Source: Brachionus koreanus (lineage: Eukaryota > Rotifera > Eurotatoria > Ploima > Brachionidae). Taken from it: DNA of 17,280 nt. The stretch's first letter is position 1. Each line of letters begins with the position of its first letter. The notes under the pieces were generated by a model, which was given only the letters and a program-made list of their open reading frames with translations, was not told the DNA's origin and made no database searches. Where the stretch lies: NCBI GenBank assembly GCA_016987375.1, contig PJRA01000263.1:569011-586290 (forward strand). Reading direction: 5' to 3'. The translations under genes were made by a program, and so were the position numbers. Positions 8,344 to 16,684 of the stretch are shown here, in pieces.

Positions 8344-8352
8344 CGATAAAAA
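8344..8352. repeat. Right target site duplication of element 1
   Basis: CGATAAAAA, identical to 7642-7650 outside the left inverted repeat. Confidence 0.7.
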
Positions 8353-8960
8353 TTATTAAAATGCATTAAACATTATTGTTTAAAATCTTAAAAAAATCCG
8401 TTTGATTGTGATCCTAAAATTTGTTCCCAAACTTTGGGAACTTTGATAATCAGTTTAAACAAGCAAAGTAATAGTCATAAATAGATCCAATTAGAGACTT
8501 ATAAAGGTTCTCTAAGGTGCTAAAACTTTTAATTAAGTTTTACTTTTAGTCTTTAATTTCGTCAACCATCTAGTTAAAATTTAATTTACAGTCAAATTTT
8601 GTTACTATAAATTTTACTTTTTAACTTTTAATTTTATTTTCATATAATTTATGATCAAAAATAGTAGATTGTTTTTTTTTTACAAGACTAACCATTTACT
8701 AAGCATGACTTTTTGACTAAAATTTTCATTTTTAATTTTAAAACCATTTTTCTAATTCACCTAAGTATTTATTTATCTTTTATTTTCTAAATTTCAAATT
8801 TTCTTGTACTTAAAAAATTTGAGTAGGTCATTGGCAAAAAGAAGAGAGAATTATTATTGGTATTAGTTCTCTGTTCCTTAGTGCCAATATCTGCTCTAGG
8901 CATAACCTTATCCATTGTCTAAATCCTGCTTGTTCTTCGCTAAGTATAACATACAAACTA
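8353..8960. other. AT-rich intergenic sequence with one perfect palindrome
   Basis: A 19-bp perfect interrupted palindrome, GTTCCCAAA-C-TTTGGGAAC, lies at 8423-8441. From about 8820 the composition becomes more balanced as the LINE relic approaches. No gene is supported. Confidence 0.4.
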
Positions 8961-9782
8961 AGTTCTTTACTCTCTTCAAAACTTAAAAAGAACCTACCAA
9001 TTCTTGAAAGATTGTTGGAAATTCGGCAAGCCTACTGCAAAACAGCAAAAGAGGTTCTGGGATTTGTTAAACTTGAAAGAAAAAGATGGACATCCGATGA
9101 GACATGGGCAGTGATAAATAAAAGAGGGGAAATTAAAGCAAAAATTCTTCAAAAAAAAATCTGACCCAATATGGGAGAAATTAGAAGCATCATATGGTAT
9201 ATGGTATTAAAGCAGGCTTTTAAAGAAAGGAGCAGACTTGTTTTTAAGTCTTAAGTCAAGTCAATGACCTAAAATTTTTTCTTAAGTCAAGTGATAATTT
9301 TGACATAATTTTTTGTCACTTGTCACTTATACTTAAAACTATGACTTATGAACAAATTTGGAGAAAGGAGCAAGGCGTGACTAAAGAAACTATAAAGGCC
9401 AGTGTGCTAGTGAGGCAAAAAAAGCCAGCTCAAAAAAGGACGAAAGATTAATATGTTACACAAGATCAATTAAAGAAAAGAACAACTTTAGAGAAAGACG
9501 TAGAAGATTGTATCTAAAAAATTGAAAGCTAGCAAGAGTTGAGAATTTTAAGGAAGTTTAAAAAAGACCAGAACCTAAAACCATAAACAACCTGAACCAG
9601 CTGGCACTGACCTCAATATTGACACGAAATTGCGAAGCCAAAAAGAAATCGAAGCTACAATAAAGGCTGTGAAAAACAGAAAAGTTTCCCGTATTGACAG
9701 TATAACAGCAGAAATGCTTAAAGTTGGTATTAAAAAAAAATTATCCATTGAACAAGATTGTGTGGAATACTCATTTAAATAA
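8961..9782 (+). pseudogene. Decayed non-LTR retrotransposon (endonuclease-RT linker to start of RT), RTE-like
   Basis: Three joined frames reproduce the order of a LINE ORF2 linker. Frame A (8961-9164) gives CKTAKEVLGF and RKRWTSDETWAVINKRGEIK. Frame B, entered by slippage in the nine-A run near 9151-9159, gives KSDPIWEKLEASY, then KKGARRD and RNYKGQ, then SEAKKASSKKDERL and finally ENFKEV-stop-KRPEP (about 9541-9575). Frame C (about 9582-9782) gives DLNIDTKL and KEIEATIKAVKNRK followed by IDSITAEMLK. These match the well-known series SDETW...KRxIK, ARRDKRNY, HFxEVLNRPEP, EIxxAIKxLKNGKAxGxD. The copy contains at least two frameshifts, several stops and a nested insertion at 9235-9361. It is dead and lacks the catalytic RT core. 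The clade is uncertain. Confidence 0.8.
9235..9361. mobile_element. 127-bp insertion nested in the LINE relic, with 11-bp flanking direct repeat
   Basis: AGAAAGGAGCA stands at 9224-9234 and again at 9362-9372. Removing the insert plus one copy (138 bp) rejoins the LINE reading frame exactly, giving LLKKGARRD followed by a stop and RNYKGQC, as expected for that protein. The insert is made of AAGTC/AAGTCAAGT words in both orientations (AAGTCTTAAGTCAAGTC at its left, GTCACTTGTCACTTATACTT in its right half), so its halves are roughly inverted. It looks like a very small MITE-like element. The 11-bp duplication length does not settle the superfamily. Confidence 0.65.
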
Positions 9783-9861
9783 CCTTTTTTCTTTAGATAA
9801 AGCATTACAGTATTAAAAAAATTCAAAATTTTTTTTTAATAACAATTAGAAATTTAACAAT

Positions 9862-9867
9862 TTTATT
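9862..9867 (-). terminator. Candidate poly(A) signal of the PLAC8-family gene
   Basis: AATAAA on the minus strand, about 90 bases downstream of the TGA stop. It is the nearest such hexamer in that direction. Confidence 0.45.
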
Positions 9868-9953
9868 GTTGGTAAGAAAAATATTATTGCCAATTTTCAA
9901 TTAGCAAATAAAATAAAATAAATAAATTAAATTAATTAATTTTCTGACAAAAA

Positions 9954-10568
9954 TCAAACAATTGGATCTGTTAACCTCATCTCTTCTGAAATTTGAACCT
10001 TTTTTTTAAACGAGAATTAATTTAATCTAAAAAACATGTTTTTATGTTACCATTGCACAATAGGGACAGCAATTGGCTACCACAGCATCTTCAAATAAAT
10101 TTCCCTAGATTTTTAAAATTAGATTTTTCTGAACTAAACTAAATTTTCATATATTTTACTTCAATCGATCTTTCAGTTCTAATTTTGGTTCGCAATGGTG
10201 TCAAATTTCCAAAAATTAAATTACTAAATCGTTCATCAGCGCGATCAAATAGAAAGAACATGTAGCATGGAGTGCAAAAGATAGCCGTTAAAAATTCCCT
10301 AAAGTTGTCAAAGCAATCAAATAAACCAACAGACCATTCACGCTGAGTATAAACATAATTTCTTAAATTATATTATTTAAAATCAAAAATCGTGATCAAA
10401 AATAAAAAATTACTGGTTTCCTCCCTTCATCATTTTGGTCGATTTGCCTGGTTGTCTAAAAAATTTAAAAAAAAATTTATTATTTCTGTTTTAAATTAAA
10501 GCGTGAATTTACGTTATTGTGGTAAAAATTGGTTCTTCTGGAACTTTTAGTTCTTCGTTAGTACTCAT
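9954..10568 (-). CDS. PLAC8-family (cornifelin-like) cysteine-rich protein, five exons
   Basis: Exons on the minus strand are 10568-10513, 10455-10414, 10361-10160, 10104-10051 and 9998-9954, separated by introns of 57, 52, 55 and 52 bp with GT...AG ends. Joined, they give 132 residues ending in TGA. The PLAC8 domain spans about 39-123: REWSVGLFDCF (40-50), the FCTPC motif (61-65), LRTKIRTERSIEG (89-101) and the second Cys cluster NCCPYCAMVQ (111-120). Cysteines 49, 62, 65, 112, 113 and 116 sit where the family has them. The domain boundaries, phases and last exon (VQISEEMRL...) all fit. PLAC8 proteins are small Cys-rich, often membrane-associated proteins; the precise role here is unknown. 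The N-terminal 38 residues are polar and unrecognised. Splice sites are inferred from sequence only, but the frame is unbroken across all four joins. Confidence 0.85.
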
Positions 10569-10583
10569 TATGCTTTGTGGTTT

Positions 10584-10590
10584 TTTTATA
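10584..10590 (-). promoter_or_regulatory. Candidate TATA box of the PLAC8-family gene
   Basis: TATAAAA on the minus strand, about 16-22 bases before the ATG. If it is used, the 5' UTR would be very short or transcription would start further downstream than the chosen ATG. In AT-rich DNA this can also be chance. Confidence 0.3.
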
Positions 10591-11165
10591 GTATGAATTA
10601 AAATTAATATCTAATTTGTCTGATATCTTTAAATTTGTAGATTAACTTAATTTATACTGTGTTGTGGCTCTCGATGCATTTAATTTTTTTTATTGAAGCG
10701 AAAAGTTTTATTTCAAGGAAAAAATGACTTGTTAAATTTTGGAACCGAGTCAAAAATGCTTGTACAAAAGAGAAGAATAAAAAAAAAAGCTTCTAGAAGC
10801 GATTTGTGATCACTTTAAAATTTTTCAAGTCCTCATAATTTTTGACAACTTGTACAATTTAATTTTCTATTAACAATCTAATTGTATTGATTGTTTAAGA
10901 ATTTGTCTATAATTTTTCTAATGATAAAAATGAAAAATAAAAGATAAACTAGTTTTTAAAACAAAAATTTGTGCTTGATATTGTTTTTAGATCAAATGGC
11001 TAGATTTTATCTTCATTCTTTTGCAAATCACTTGTATTTTTTTATTATTTTTTTAATTGGTTATGAAATCCAAGGCAGTTTCAAGCTTCTTTAGCCTTCT
11101 TTTCAAGTTCATACTCTTTTTCATTTTTTCGAAGGATGCTGACTTTCAGCGAGACTTTTTTAAAA
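10591..11165. other. AT-rich intergenic sequence, presumed PLAC8 promoter side
   Basis: No gene is recognised. A 12-bp perfect palindrome, GCTTCTAGAAGC, at 10789-10800 contains TTCTAGAA, the core of a heat-shock element, but without the third unit. On the minus strand near 11080-11150 there is a short coding-like run (RKNEKEYELEKKAKEA) ending in a stop, which could be a fragment of a coiled-coil exon. Confidence 0.35.
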
Positions 11166-11166
11166 A

Positions 11167-11216
11167 TTTACAATGTTGTACTGTTTGTAGAACCATTTTT
11201 GCACAACTAGAAAAAA
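11167..11216. repeat. Solo fragment of the 11587-11921 MITE arm
   Basis: The words ACAATGTTGTAC and GAACCATTTTTGC followed by ACAACTAGAAAAA match the inner arms of the MITE downstream, in the same orientation as its right arm (about 11825-11875). Only about 50 bp is shared, with no target duplication, so it is a fragment or a related element. Confidence 0.6.
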
Positions 11217-11578
11217 GTTTAATAGAAGAAAATTCAATAGATTTACACAAGCCTATGTTCACTTTAGCTAGATCAACTTTTGCTATTTAGAAATGGGATC
11301 TAGTCTGATTAACCAGGGGTGGTCAAATAAAAATACTTGGGAAATAAAATATAAATTTTAATATTTTTTTTACTTTCATAAATTTTTCAATATTCGAAAA
11401 GAAAATAATAATATAAGACATTGAGCTGATTTTTTGATTCCGTAACAAAAAAAATAAATTTTTATATTTTATTTACTATTCTGTTATACTTATTTATATG
11501 GCTTATGCTAAAACACGGACCGCGGTCAGATGGTATTAGAAAAAATCCAAAAATTTCTGACCACCACCATTTTGTAGA

Positions 11579-11586
11579 GAATTTAA
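11579..11586. repeat. Left 8-bp target duplication of the MITE
   Basis: GAATTTAA, identical to 11922-11929. Confidence 0.7.
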
Positions 11587-11921
11587 GGCAATGTGAAATC
11601 TTAGTACAAAAAATTACGGTTAAGGGAAAACTAAATTATTTTTTTCTAGTTGCGCAAAAATGGTTCTGTAAAAAGTACAATGTTGTACAAATTTGTACAA
11701 TCGAATTCTAAATTTTGCAAATACTCTTCATTTTCCTGTAAAATTCCATTTAAAAAAACATTAGGTAAAATTTGCACTAAATTGCACAGTTTTTGCAGAG
11801 CTTAGAATTCGTTTGTACAAACTTTTACAACACTTTACTGTTTACAGAACCATTTTTGCACAACTAGAAAAATAATTATATAGTTTTTTCTTTTTGCATT
11901 GTACTAAGATTTCACATTGCC
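11587..11921. mobile_element. hAT-like MITE, 335 bp, with long inverted arms and 8-bp TSD
   Basis: The first 23 bases, starting GGCAATGTGAAATCTTAGTA at 11587, are repeated perfectly in reverse complement at 11899-11921. Inside, longer imperfect arms pair (about 11640-11707 with 11803-11875), sharing GCAAAAATGGTTCTGTAAA-like and ACGAATTCTAA-like words, so most of the element can fold back. GAATTTAA lies directly outside both ends (11579-11586 and 11922-11929), an 8-bp target duplication as made by hAT transposases. There is no transposase gene. Short open frames crossing it are incidental. The superfamily is inferred from TSD length; the ends do not show the usual CAG start. Confidence 0.8.
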
Positions 11922-11929
11922 GAATTTAA
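11922..11929. repeat. Right 8-bp target duplication of the MITE
   Basis: GAATTTAA, identical to 11579-11586. Confidence 0.7.
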
Positions 11930-13195
11930 TGAACTATAATGCAAATGTATCAGTTGGATCATAAAACCTTCTTTTTTTTGAAGTTCATTGTTGAAAATCT
12001 AACAAAATAAATTAAACATTATTTTTAACTTTTTAAATTATTTTCAATTTTATAATAAACAGAAACGATTTTTTTATTTTAGATTTTTAGCAAATCAATC
12101 AAGGCATAAATACCTGAATTAAAAATAATTTAACTGAAATTTTCAAATTTTTTTTAGGAAGTGTCAAATGGTCAAATAAATAACAGTTAATCTGCTATGT
12201 TAAAATCTGGTTATTACGAAAGTTCATACTAAAATAGAAAAAGTATTATTGTCCAAAGTGTTTTAGATAGACCAGGATAAAGTTTAAAAAGTTTTAAACT
12301 AAGTATGCCCAAGAATAAGAAAACTTTAATATACTTATTTGATATAAAAAATGTCTACAAATAAATTTTTTTTGTTGGCAGAAGATTTTTCTTTATTAAC
12401 AGTCGAAAATCAGACTTTGATCCATAATGTACAGTCTCATTGTTTTGTATCATTTCCACTTCTTCATTATTTTTTTTTAAATAACAAATATAGCATAAAA
12501 AAAGTCTATAACAATAAAAATTTAACACTAGAGTAAAAGATTTTTTCATAACAGACTGCAAGACAGAGAAGCCAAGTTTTAATTGTAGTCAGCTAAAGAA
12601 AATCATTTGTTTCATCTAGGATTAGTTTATAAACATCAATCTATTATTTCATCAAAGAGTTTTTTTTTATTTAAATATTTATTATTATATAAAAAAGTAT
12701 TTAAAGTAAATTAAGTTTATTTATTTTATTCATCTCATGCATATTATTAACATTATTTTTTTTATCTATTTAGTTATTATTTATTTATTTCAATAAAAGT
12801 TAAACAACGATGCTCAATATCAAAAATATAAAATAATATACAGTTAATACCGTAAACCTTTGCCCAGCATACTAGGAATAAACCCATCGAAACCATGTTA
12901 AAGTAGTTTTTTTGAATTTTTTGAGAATTCCGGTTAAAATTAAGAAATGTTCTATTAATAAAAGCTAAATTTAACTAATGTTCTAATAAATTTCTGACGT
13001 TTATTCCAGAATTAAAAAAAAAAATTAAAAAAATTTAGAATTAAATTCGAATTCGTTTATAAGTCAAAATTAAGGATTCTTCCAATTTTTGAGTTTATTC
13101 TATGTGTAAAAAAACAACTAAATTTAAATTATTTTTCTTTTGTCGTTTATTAGTATGGTTTGGTCAGAAGCTCTATGATGCGGCGGCTTTTCAAA
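11930..13195. other. Long AT-rich intergenic region
   Basis: No recognised gene. Around 12350-12560 both strands have short open frames that are mutual shadows; the minus one has a mildly coding-like segment (NNEEVEMIQNNETVHYGSK) but no family match or splice context. A hydrophobic minus-strand run (MVSMGLFLVCWAKVYG, about 12850-12900) is also short and unassigned. The rest is low complexity. Confidence 0.35.
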
Positions 13196-13444
13196 TCACT
13201 TGGAGAGGTATTTACATAATGTCTTATCGATTCTACTACTCCATCTTTTTTTCATTCTTTTTTCTTTTTGTTGTATTTCAAAAATTTTCGAATCGCAAAG
13301 ATGAATGAGATCATCACAGTCTTCAACTTCTTTTCCATATAACAAAAGTTCTTTGAATATTGAGTTTTTGTTAAATTTCTTCTCGTGGTCATCTGTATAT
13401 GTTTTTAGATTATTAATAAATTTTTTCGTGAAGGGGTTAAGCAA
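13196..13444 (-). CDS. Possible exon of an unrecognised charged protein
   Basis: The minus-strand frame has no ATG at its start, so it is either an exon or chance. A plausible 3' splice site (TATACAG) lies within it at about 13398, and a good donor (GTAAATACC) lies near its end at about 13210. Between them is a charged, coding-like stretch with FKELLLYGKEVEDCDDLIHL and KEKRMKKRWSSRIDK. I do not recognise the family. No partner exon could be joined with confidence. Low certainty. Confidence 0.25.
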   Translation of the reverse strand: MLNPFTKKFINNLKTYTDDHEKKFNKNSIFKELLLYGKEVEDCDDLIHLCDSKIFEIQQKEKRMKKRWSSRIDKTLCKYLSK

Positions 13445-13988
13445 AAATTTTTAACAAATTTCAATTTTCAATTTTAAGGAGCATTATGTCCATTGGTTCC
13501 AGATCAAAGGGCCGTCATTAATTTTGTTATTTTGTTGTATTAAATTAATTAGAATCTTTTTCTAAATATTTATTCAGAATTTTAGTAAAAAAATACAATC
13601 TTTTCATTTTTTTTTTTACAAAAATACACACAATTTAAAAAAAATAATATAAATCCTAAACAATATTGTTTCAGCGTTGCGCGCATTAATATTCTTTGTG
13701 CACCTACGCATGTTTGTGAAACTATTAAAAATTAATGCTTAAGAACAACTGTTTTCAAAAATCAGTCACGTAATGCTTTAATCCAAAATCATATCCTTGA
13801 ATAAGAATTATTTTTATTTCTGAATGTTATTTCGGTTTTATTAACTTTCTAGATTCTAAATAATTTTAAAATTTAGGAAAAAAACATAATAAATAAAGTC
13901 TTTTTTATTAAAATATTAAAAAATAGGCCAAAATTTGATGTAAAATTACTTGCTAAACATTCTTTTTTAATTAAATTTGAAAAAAAAT
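13445..13988. other. Intergenic sequence with a small GC-rich core
   Basis: Mostly AT-rich. A short GC-richer core at about 13672-13722 contains GTTGCGCGC, TGTGCACCTACGCATG and similar words. I cannot assign it. The remainder includes the presumed 3' UTR of the carbonic anhydrase gene. Confidence 0.35.
13904..13909 (-). terminator. Candidate poly(A) signal of the carbonic anhydrase gene
   Basis: AATAAA on the minus strand, about 80 bases downstream of the stop. A second AATAAA overlaps the stop codon itself (13988-13993) and is less likely to be the functional one. Confidence 0.5.
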
Positions 13989-14984
13989 TTATTCAAAGGA
14001 CTTGATAATTTTCCTTTCATTAAGCTCACATGGAAATCGATGGTTTTTTTTTATTCGTTTAGACTCAGTGCAATCACTTTCTCGACTGCATGAATACATT
14101 TGTTTTACTTTATTTAACTTGGATAAAAGTTACATTTTTTAAACTTAAATTAATTTGATTTAAGCAAACTTGTCTAATTGAAATCTGAATTGGATCATGA
14201 AAAACAGTCCATAGTGTACTTTCAGTGCAAGGTGGTGTGGTCAATGAGCCTAAATAAGCCCAATATTTTGATATATTATCTAAAATGAAAATTTAAGAAA
14301 AAATTTTTTTTCAACCTTTCGGACAAAACCTGGAAAAATTTTTTTTAACTCAATAGGCCTTGAGACAAACGTTGAATTATTTTTGAGTTTAACATAATCA
14401 ATAGCAGCAGTAATTTTATTAAACTCGTTGTTTTCTTCTCCAATCTATTTTTAAAAAAATGGATAAATTTTTAAATTATGTAATCTATATTAATTTATTA
14501 CTATGACAAAAACAGCAAAGACTGCTAAGCCGTCATGGCTTGTTGAACGAGCAGCTGTTTCAAAACAAGAGTATTTTGAATCGTTCCAATATACAAAATG
14601 CAGCTCGGCAGCAAAAGAGCCCCAATCGACAAAGTGCTCTGAGCCTGACGATTCATTCAGTCCCCAATGCATGTGAAATTGAGCAAATTTGTAAGAATTA
14701 GGCAAAAGACCTCCTGAGACTGAAGATGTGTCAGTAGCAGCACTGACTACAAAAGTGTGTCCATTGTTTTTAAGCTCAAAGAAACAGTTTAGATCAAAAT
14801 TTAGCTCAATTGGATTACTAATTAAACCCTCGTCATACTCGCATAGAGAGCTTATTATATTAATGGGAGACTGGTTTTTGCCCTTGGCGCTCGGATATTC
14901 AATAGACCATAAGCTTGTGTTCGAGTAGTCCCATTCTTGATTTGAATCAGGCAGTATTTTAACACTTGAATTGCAGCAACCCAT
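13989..14984 (-). CDS. Alpha carbonic anhydrase, four exons, with MGCC N terminus
   Basis: Exons on the minus strand are 14984-14502, 14444-14330, 14279-14170 and 14117-13989; introns are 57, 50 and 52 bp with GT...AG ends. The joined protein is 278 residues and catalyses CO2 hydration to bicarbonate. All active-site residues of CA II are present: zinc ligands H104, H106 (QFHMHWG) and H129 (AELHFVYW), proton shuttle H76 (NNGH), gatekeepers T213 (GSLTTPP) and E116 (GSEHFVD), and E127. Other family marks are QSPINI (38-43), DGLAVF (151-156), IEL...IFPDN across the second join, and NERKIIKSF at the C terminus. There is no signal peptide. The N terminus MGCCNSS fits N-myristoylation (G2, S6) followed by palmitoylation of C3/C4, so membrane attachment on the cytoplasmic side is likely. 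A continuous ORF covers only exon 1 and would end in intron sequence at 14490. Confidence 0.93.
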
Positions 14985-15027
14985 TTTATTTTATCAATTT
15001 CAGTGAAAAATTTAGAAAAAAAGTAAA

Positions 15028-15034
15028 TTTTATA
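15028..15034 (-). promoter_or_regulatory. Candidate TATA box of the carbonic anhydrase gene
   Basis: TATAAAA on the minus strand, about 45-50 bases upstream of the ATG at 14984, a reasonable spacing for a short 5' UTR. The local AT-richness lowers its value. Confidence 0.35.
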
Positions 15035-15799
15035 TTTTAGGATGCTTTTAATCATCATGCAATAATAATTTTAAAAATATATATTTCTATCTAATTTTGA
15101 TAATTATAAGGTTTTCATGATCTAATAAATTTCATGTTTTATTATATCATAAATCTCAAATTTAATTCGATCAAAAAATTCCAAATAAGATTTTTTTATT
15201 CAATTTAGTTTATTAGTTTTACGTCATCAGTTGTCTTAGTCTCCTTTTTATTCATGATTGAATCACTAATAATATCTTAATAAATCTTCCATAAAATGTT
15301 TAAAAAAAGATGCAACATTGGTTAACATTGCGCAATGCATTATTTTAAACATTTTTTTACAGAATTTTGTGAAACAAGAGTTCTAAAAAATAATGATTAT
15401 AAATTAGTTAAATATTAAATTTATTGAATTTAGTAGTAAAGATAAAAATTAAAAATTAAAAATTTTATAAAACACATTTAAATAGCAAGTATAAAATAAA
15501 AATAAGACAAAAAGTAAAAAAAATGATCAATTTTGATTTTTTTTGGTTTGAAGAAAGTTTTTCTCTCTTGTTACGAATATGGGAAAAAAATTGACTTAAT
15601 ATTTTAAGTTCGACTAAAAGTTCTTTAATAAAATTTACAATTATTAGATAGGAGATTTGCTTTGGAAACTTTTCGAGACTGAAAAGGCTTTTATGCTTTT
15701 TATGTGCAGCTGACAATATTTTTTAGTTAATTAATTTTTTCTTTTGGTGTATGGTCCCTGGGTTATTAAATTGGATATAAAAATGATGGGATCTAGGTA
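15035..15799. other. AT-rich intergenic sequence
   Basis: No gene is recognised. A minus-strand open stretch at 15465-15716 lacks an ATG and consists largely of Lys/Ser-rich then Phe/Ile/Leu-rich low-complexity sequence. A 12-bp palindrome, CATTGCGCAATG, lies at 15326-15337. Confidence 0.4.
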
Positions 15800-15849
15800 A
15801 TTATGTGACCGGCCGTTCACAACTTTCGTGACCTGAAATTATGTAATCA
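15800..15849. repeat. Left terminal inverted repeat of element 2
   Basis: Pairs with 16685-16736. It includes a near-palindrome, GTGACCGGCCGTTCAC. Confidence 0.75.
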
Positions 15850-16147
15850 AAAAATAAAGAATAAAAAATTTTGTTAAATAATGTGGTCCAAAATGAAAAA
15901 ATGTAATCCAGAAAAAAATTTTGTGACCCGAGACTATTTTATTAAAAAAAAAAAAGCTTAATAAAAATTAAAAAAAAAGTTTAATGATTTTTTTTTTTTA
16001 TGAATGTATTTAATGAATGTTTATTTAAGTCATTTGTTTTTTTGTTTGATGAGCCTTTAGACCACGTTGCCCTTCAAAATAACTTCAAAATTTTAGATTT
16101 ATTTATTCAAAATGAAAAGTTAAATATGATTATAGTTTTTTTTAAGG

Positions 16148-16536
16148 CTAATTCCAAACAATAAGCTCATACCGAGATGAACTTATAAAATTCCCACTTG
16201 GAAAATCAGATTTTCGTAATTGTGAAGTAAATTTGACTGTTCCGTCATATGGGTTCCAAACTCTGATGGTTTGGTCCCAAGAACCACTCAATAAATCACC
16301 ATTAGCTAATATATTTTGTTATATGTCATTATAACAAATAGCACTAGCATGTCCTTTTAAATACCTTATATTGATTTGATATATTGATTTGTTTCTGAAT
16401 TCCAAACATTAATAATATCATTTTTGAGACTACTCCCCAATTAACCATTGTTTAAAAATGCAATCGAATAGACAGGATTTGAATGTGTAATTGATTTAAT
16501 TACAGCATATTCAGTGATCTTAACAGTTTGTAATTT
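16148..16536 (-). pseudogene. WD40-repeat gene fragment, broken, inside element 2
   Basis: Read on the minus strand from 16536, the translation shows parts of three WD40 repeats. The first has HSNPVYSIAFLNNG, a stop, then DIINVWNSETNQYIKSI. The second, in a different frame, has YLKGHASAICYNDI, a stop, then NGDLLSGSWDQTIRVWNPYD. The third has FPSGNFISSSRYELIVWN followed by TAG at 16148. The frame change lies in a small CAATAT duplication near 16375. The G-H, S-x-S-x-D and I-x-V-W-N signatures are diagnostic of the fold. There is no start codon and there are at least two in-frame stops, so it cannot make a full propeller. It is most simply a captured piece of a host WD40 gene, in antisense relative to the window. 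Confidence 0.75.
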
Positions 16537-16684
16537 TTAGCAAATTTTACTTTACATAATCATGTGATCAAAAGAAAAATTTTGTGATCAAGAAAATAAT
16601 AATGTGAACCAGAAAAAATTTTTGTGACCATTAAATGAATTATGTGATCAATTTTAAAAAAATGAGATCACTTTTAAAATTTTT

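Noticed and set aside
9575..9826. 83-codon minus-strand frame
   Set aside because: It is antisense to the LINE reverse-transcriptase segment, whose plus-strand motifs are clear.
11057..11290. 77-codon plus-strand frame
   Set aside because: It runs through the solo MITE arm and low-complexity sequence; no domain is visible.
11505..11711. 68-codon plus-strand frame
   Set aside because: It crosses the left half of the MITE and its target duplication.
12351..12561. Opposing short frames on both strands
   Set aside because: Mutual shadows in AT-rich sequence; neither has a family match or splice context.
14490..14501. Ending the carbonic anhydrase at the in-frame TAA after exon 1
   Set aside because: The last three codons are intron sequence; a GT donor at 14501 and three further exons restore the full conserved family sequence.
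14728..15058. Short frames on both strands over carbonic anhydrase exon 1 and its upstream flank
   Set aside because: The plus-strand one is antisense to the enzyme; the minus-strand one starts upstream and reads the exon in the wrong frame.
15465..15716. 83-codon minus-strand frame with hydrophobic end
   Set aside because: No ATG, and composition is typical of translated A/T-rich noncoding DNA.
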